From Trema orientale (Eukaryota; Streptophyta; Magnoliopsida; Rosales; Cannabaceae), in assembly GCA_002914845.1 (NCBI GenBank), contig JXTC01000195.1:1-64000 (forward strand): DNA of 64,000 bases, read 5' to 3'. Below the pieces are notes generated by a model. The model worked only from the letters and a program-made list of their open reading frames with translations, was not told the origin of the DNA and ran no database searches. Below, one piece after another: positions 58,801 to 64,000 of this stretch; the first letter of the stretch is position 1, and the number at the start of each line of letters is the position of its first letter. Position numbers and translations under genes: made by a program.

Positions 58801-59430
58801 TGACTTTTTGAATAACTTTAACTAATAAAAGACAATAATATACTCAATATTAAGGAGAATAATAAAGATCAATCCAGTTTTAATGTATATATTATTATTT
58901 TTTTATTACTAAAATTAGTCAAAAAATTCAATTTAGGTATTAATTTTCTGAAATTTTTAACATCAAAGTATTATTTTACATAATTTAAGTTGTAGAGCAC
59001 TCAAAATTAAGAGCATTTTTTTGCAGTTCACTCTATTTCATTTTTTGGAAGATCAAACATTGCTCAATCAAAATTTCAATTTGCTAACACAAATAATTAG
59101 AAATTATACAGAGCAAAATATTAAAATAAATCAAGAGAATACAAATGTCATCAAATTCTTTTCAGGATTAAGTTAAAAACGAGATCGGGTTTTTCCAAAA
59201 GTAAAAAATATAAATCCAATTCGAAAGTTAATATATATATATTTTAATATTATATAGGTACATTCCAAAAAGGAAAAAACAAACATGATATCACCATACC
59301 ATATCCAGAAAGCTATGTGAACATGGACCGTCTCTTTTTTCTTTTTAATAATTCTTTTTATAAAATAAACCCAAAATAAAAAAAATAAAAAAATCAAATT
59401 TCAGTTTTCAGAGTAACAATGGTTACAGAT
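55891..59430. other. Intergenic stretch, no gene recognised
   Basis: It holds a short degenerate array of TTCTTGATGAATT-type words (about 55965-56095), two 24-bp tandem units at 56440-56487, a duplicated 22-mer at 57448, and two 23-bp tandem units near 58505. No conserved exon was seen. Confidence 0.5.
57448..57509. repeat. A-tract micro-insertion with 22-bp direct repeat
   Basis: A 22-mer containing ATGAGTGGGGGCATTCCC occurs at 57448-57469 and 57488-57509. The 18-bp insert is CGTT, A8, TAAAAT. Confidence 0.75.
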
Positions 59431-59502
59431 TATATTTATAAGAATATAACCTAACCAAATCCATTACTGCTCTGAGAGTACTGAGGTATAGAGAGAGGGA
59501 AT

Positions 59503-61380
59503 ATGGAAGATAGAGGCAAAACGACATCATCAACTGTTCCATTGTTGGAGTCGGCCGGAAGTAGTACTACTTGTTCGGGAACATCTTCCGCGATTGAAAC
59601 GATAGCGAACATTGTCGTTTCGATCGTTGGGACCGGCATTTTAGGTCTCCCTTTCGCTTTTCGGGTCGCCGGTTGGCTTGCTGGCTCGCTTGCTGTCCTC
59701 GTTGCTGCCATCTCCACCTACTATTGCATGCTCCTCCTTGTTAGTACTATATATGTTCATATATATAACATTTTAATCCAATAATCCAATTATATATGTC
59801 GTTTGCCATGAAGATTAACTAGTATGTATTACGTGTATACATATATATATATACATATGCTAGAATTAAACACACATGCACATACCATATATATCGATGT
59901 TTAACGTAATTCGGTCATGCATGTAAATGCTAATCAGTCTTAGCTATCGTAAATTCCCTAAATCATTTCAGTCGAACAGTTCCAATTAACGTGTGGTGCG
60001 GGGATGGACAGGTCAAGTGTAGGGACAAGTTGGCATTGGATGAAGAGGAAAAAGAATCAACAAACAATAAAACGTACGGTGACTTGGGTTATGAATGCAT
60101 GGGAACGACAGGTCGTTTTATGGTTGAATCCCTCATTTTCATTTCTTACTGCGGAGCAGCTGTAGCTAATCTTGTATTCATTGGACAAAACCTTTCATCA
60201 GTACTCAAAGGTCATTATCTCACCTCCTCGTCCTACATTCTTTTGCTACTCCCAATCGAAATTGGGTTGTCATGGATAAGAAGCTTGTCTTCTTTGGCAC
60301 CTTTTAGTATATTTGCTAATATCTGTAATGTGTTAGCAATGGGGATTGTGGTTAAGGAAGATATAAAACAAGTGTTACAGGGTCAGATTTCTTTTAGAGA
60401 AAGAATGGCCTCAACATCCAACTTGGGGAATTTGGCCTTTGTTGGAGGAGTGGCAGTGTTTTGTTTTGAGGGGTTTGGTATGACATTGTCTTTGGAGGCC
60501 TCAATGAGGGACAAAACGACATTCCCAAAGGTGCTTGGTCAGTCGTTTTCCGGGTTAGCCCTTTTGTATGTTTTGTTTGGATTCTTTGGTTACATGGCTT
60601 ATGGTGATCAAACAAAAGACATAATCACTCTCAATCTCCCTAGAAATTGGTGGGCACTAGCTGTTCAGGTACTGTATTCTAACCTTGATCTTATAGTTAA
60701 ATTAGTACATAATGTAGTCGTTAATTTATTAGTCCATAGCTTTTTTCAATTGACTGAACGTGTGCCAATATCATGATTCGGTCTAATAAAACATATGACA
60801 TTGGCGTTAGGCTTGACAGATTATAGACTAGCTGACTCTGAAAATGTAGTTATAAAATTTGCATTGTCGCTTATTAGCTATAGTGAATCCAGTCTTCTCT
60901 TTTAGCCCTTTTCTTGATCTGATTTTTTACTTGAATATGTTTTGCTTGGGAGGGTAACAGATTGGGATGTGCTTGGGCATTATATTCACGTTTCCAATGA
61001 TGGTCCATCCTATCAATGAGATCATAGAGGGAAGGTTGAAGAAGAGTGAATGGTTTCACGAGGCTAACGACAACGATTGCTATCCAACGACAAGAATAGG
61101 AAAGTTTGGAATATATGTGAGCCGTACACTGTTGGTGATTGGGTTGGCGATGTTGGCCACTTGTGTGCCAGCATTTGATGTATTTGTGTCGTTTAGTGGA
61201 TGCACAGTATGTGCTCTACTCTCATTTGTTTTGCCAGCCGTATTTCACCTAAAATTGTTGGGTTCTTCTCTAAGTTTCAGAGAGGGAATGTTGGATTTGT
61301 TTATCCTGTCGTGTGGTTTGCTTTTTGCCGGCTATGGTACTTATAGCTCCATATATGTTCATAGGAATCTTGATCCATAA
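59503..61380 (+). CDS. Amino-acid transporter AVT3-like (AAAP family), 437 aa, 3 exons
   Basis: AAAP-family carriers of the AVT3 type export neutral amino acids from the vacuole across the tonoplast. Exons: 59503-59739, 60012-60668 and 60961-61380; lengths are 79, 219 and 140 codons (last includes TAA). Donors CTT|GTTAGT and CAG|GTACTG, acceptors GGACAG and GTAACAG. The start gives MEDRGKTTSSTVPLLE, a polar cytosolic N-terminus. The first membrane segments follow (ETIANIVVSIVGTGILGLPF, the AAAP signature). About eleven hydrophobic segments are visible, with conserved EGFGMTLSLEASMRDKTTF and GYMAYGDQT in the middle and FTFPMMVHPINEIIE in exon 3. Length fits the family. A TATA-like TTTATAAG lies near 59434. 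A decayed copy lies 5 kb upstream on the same strand. Confidence 0.93.
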
Positions 61381-61890
61381 TATATGTTTATTAAAGTCAA
61401 GCTTATGAAATAATTAACTACGTACCGCATGTATTATTCCCTTAAATGGGAATGACTTATGTAATACCACAAACATATTTCCACTAGGGATGCGTTTACT
61501 TATTAATAATATAAGAGAGTGTAGATCAATTTATATCTTGTTTGGTTACTTATATAAACATTATTATGTTGCAATTTTATGTATAACATTCACATTATAT
61601 CCATACCTTTGTATTTCTGTATTATACAGTTTCACCAATTTCGTTTTCTCTATCTAAAGTTCTATTTTTTTTTCCAATATTTCTGTTTATTTATTTTTAA
61701 TCCAATAAATTTTTTGTTATTATTATCATGTAATATCGATTATGTTGAATTATATAGTATTTAATTAATTAGTTATTGATAAGTTTCAAGGAAAAGGAAT
61801 CAGTTATTAATAAGTTAGTATGTAAAATTTATGATCAATCAAATTAAAGCAGGTGACAAATGTAACTTTTTTTTTTCAATAGAAAATTTC

Positions 61891-62401
61891 ACTATAAGAG
61901 AATCTGCCTTCGCCGACGTGTTAAAGTGTCGACAAAAGTATACAAAACGCGTCGATAATTATCATCGACAGACTATGTCAGTGAAACTTCATGGAAAAGG
62001 TAAGTTGTCGACAAAAGCGTGAGATGTGTCGGTAAAAACAAACGTTACAGACGAAAGTGAGATGTCAGCAAATTCAAACCGTCGGCAAATGATGACGCTC
62101 GAAGATCTTGTGGTCAAACCTTCATCGACGAGTCGTAACGTGTCGACGAAAGATACCCATTAGCGATGCGTAAAATCATCCGTGAAGAGACTATTTAATT
62201 CATTGGAAAAATCTTCACCGACAAACAAACGCGTTGGTCTTTTGCAGCAAAATCAAAATTGTCGTTAATACTCATTATCTATGCGAAATTTGTAAAAATG
62301 GTTGCTAATGTTCATCATGAGGGTAAAATCATTTTGTAGATTATTAGTGGCGAAAATAATTTGTCGCTAATAATAAATTTTGTCATAAATTTTTTATAGT
62401 G
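61891..62401. mobile_element. Non-autonomous CACTA-like element
   Basis: The left end is CACTATAAGAGAATCTGCC, close to the plant CACTA consensus. The right end is TTTTTTATAGTG; its reverse complement CACTATAAAAAATT matches the left in 11 of 14. The left half is full of the subterminal motif GTCGACAAAAG and variants (GTCGGTAAA, GTCGGCAAA, ATCGACAG), at least eight times in about 250 bp. No matching 3-bp target duplication, so it is old or rearranged. Confidence 0.7.
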
Positions 62402-62640
62402 AAAAATTTACTCCAATTTGGGTAAGTACCAATTTTATTAGCAAGGAATTCAGCAAATCATCATGGATATTTTAATATTTGCGGCTAAACTCAGAATAAA
62501 TTTCTCCACTAATAAATTAGAAAAATCAGCTGACAAAGTCATGCTTATAATTTCAATTATAATATGTATTCTCTCTTTGATTAAAATGGGTGTCTATATT
62601 AAAGAGTGTGAATACTAATTCCCAAAAGGATAAATACAAG

Positions 62641-62873
62641 TTACTTGATTGGTGTGGTTATGGAGAAATTATTGCTAAGGGATGTTAGTTTTCAAGTAAC
62701 CAAAGAGAATTGTTCATCATGTGATGCTTGGACCTAATGCGATGAGAGTTTGGGTTGACGTGATAGAGAAACTAGAAACATTCTTATGGAAGCCTACTTC
62801 TGTAATGACTACTATTGAGGATGCTGTTGGTAGTAATAGTGCATGGCAAGTTGATAAAGTTGTTATGGAGTGA
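62641..62873 (+). pseudogene. CACTA transposase-associated C-terminal remnant (Transposase_24-like)
   Basis: A broken frame reads LDWCGYGEIIAKG, then after a stop and a frame change VHHVMLGPNAMRVWVDV, FLWKPTS and TTIEDAVGSNSAWQVDKVVM to TGA at 62871. This is the typical C-terminus of the En/Spm-associated plant transposase family. It lies 240 bp beyond the CACTA-like element, probably part of the same or a related insertion. Confidence 0.65.
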
Positions 62874-64000
62874 GTAAAATGATAACTTTATTTATATGCA
62901 CAAATTATTTTATTTTGTTACTGTGGAAGCAAAATAGTACTAACTAATATATATATATATGTAAATATTGTATATTGAAGAAATGATTTACTTGTCTTAG
63001 GTAGATGTGATCTACTTCATGATATCATTGATAGGCATGATCTACTTAATTATTTTTATACTCTACGTCTACTTAATGATAATTGATCTGGTTGTTTTGG
63101 GCTGCTACTAAATGATCGATATTTGGATTTTGAGAGCAATCGCTTACTATACTCTCCTTATCTTAGTGTCTTTGTATGATTAAGAAATATTTATATAGTT
63201 AAATCGAAATGCACTATTGCTTCGAATCAATTGGTGCGAAGAGTTTATAGAATATTATTTACTCCTTACTGTTATGTGGAAAAATAGTGAGTAATCACTA
63301 GAGTTATTTACAGCTGATCCGATCAATTTGTACGTAGATAGAGTAATAGTTGCTTATTGAACAATTTTTTGCGATCACATAGTATTTTTCACCACTTTAA
63401 GAGTCACAATATATACTTAAGATCACTTTTGGAATAAGTATATATGACTGTTTGAGCTACAATGAAGATGCAACTAAATAAGTATATATGACTAACTAAA
63501 CTTCTTAATAGAGAATTGTACATTGTGTAATTATTAAGGCTTAGAAAATTTTAGTTATCTAGCTCTTTGTTTACATTATCTTAAGTTATATATCATCTGG
63601 ATTGATCATTTTCAACTAGTATATTACCCATAAACTTTTTATTTTTAGATTAAGGTAGATGATGTTGGTTCAAGTTTAGCTATTCTAGTTTGCATATTCT
63701 GGAATTGAGAAATATGGGAGTTACTGATTTTGCATACTGATAAAGATCATTTATAGTATGTTTACACTATGAGTCTATGACACATGGTATCTACCTAATT
63801 ATTTTAACTGATATCTATTAAACGTTTTTGATCTTAACAAAATTTGGTTATGGTCAATAGTGAACTAATACATCTATTCTTTATCTTTATTTTTATTTTT
63901 TTTAGAATAATAACTAAGAAATCACGGTACTATCACTCTGCACTTAGCAAGACAAATAAAAAACTCAAATTTCCACCAGATTTTATCACTCTTTTTTCTT

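Larger units (their letters stand above)
61381..64000. other. Right-hand intergenic region with CACTA remnants
   Basis: Apart from the CACTA-like element (61891) and transposase remnant (62641), the sequence is AT-rich with no recognised exon. Confidence 0.5.

Noticed and set aside
59991..60776. A 261-residue frame covering AVT3-like exon 2
   Set aside because: Its first codons lie in the intron before the GGACAG acceptor, and its last part runs past the CAG|GTACTG donor.
1..64000. CRISPR arrays, operons, Shine-Dalgarno sites and bacterial terminators
   Set aside because: The sequence is plant nuclear DNA; repeats seen lack regular spacer structure.

Overview
This window is nuclear DNA of a eudicot plant, probably a rosid. 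The sequence is AT-rich, with long introns, GT-AG splice sites, many small transposable elements and simple repeats, and plant-only protein families. I cannot name the species. Gene models below were built by hand from splice sites and family conservation; frames were checked by adding exon lengths.

Genes from left to right. (1) 1825-3723, minus: an F-box/JmjC gene of the JMJ22 type. It carries a premature stop and has lost one iron ligand, so it is probably a pseudogene. (2) 6682-8938, minus: a GTD-binding (DUF593) myosin-binding protein of the MYOB7 type. (3) 19144-22906, minus: a carboxylesterase of the CXE15 type, with a 2.77-kb intron. (4) 25906-34057, minus: an intact 18-exon mitochondrial D-lactate dehydrogenase (582 aa). 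These four same-strand genes appear to match, in order, Arabidopsis At5g06550, At5g06560, At5g06570 and At5g06580 (from memory), an old conserved block. (5) 37768-40287, minus: an SPX-RING E3 ligase of the BAH1-like/NLA type (334 aa). (6) 47454-49304, plus: a DYW-class PPR protein (616 aa). (7) 51380-52180, plus: a SAM-domain protein (266 aa). (8) 54302-55890, plus: a decayed, 5'-truncated copy of gene 9. (9) 59503-61380, plus: an AVT3-type vacuolar amino-acid transporter (437 aa).

Between the genes lie many short mobile elements. There is a window-specific MITE family in three copies (9952, 36788, 53411), a nest of Tourist-like MITEs inside a tandem duplication (35.3-37.6 kb), SINEs with clear target-site duplications, a CACTA-like element with a transposase remnant at the right end, an LTR-like fragment at the left end, and a 73-bp minisatellite built of small palindromes. 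The least expected pattern is a set of very short insertions, mostly a bare A/T homopolymer tract, each flanked by an 11-22 bp direct repeat. Five of them share TTC directly before the A-tract, as if only the tail of a retroposed RNA had been integrated.

The genes are independent single transcription units. Likely roles are histone arginine demethylation (lost here), myosin cargo binding, strigolactone or other ester hydrolysis, methylglyoxal-derived D-lactate oxidation, phosphate/nitrate-linked ubiquitination, organelle RNA editing and vacuolar amino-acid export.
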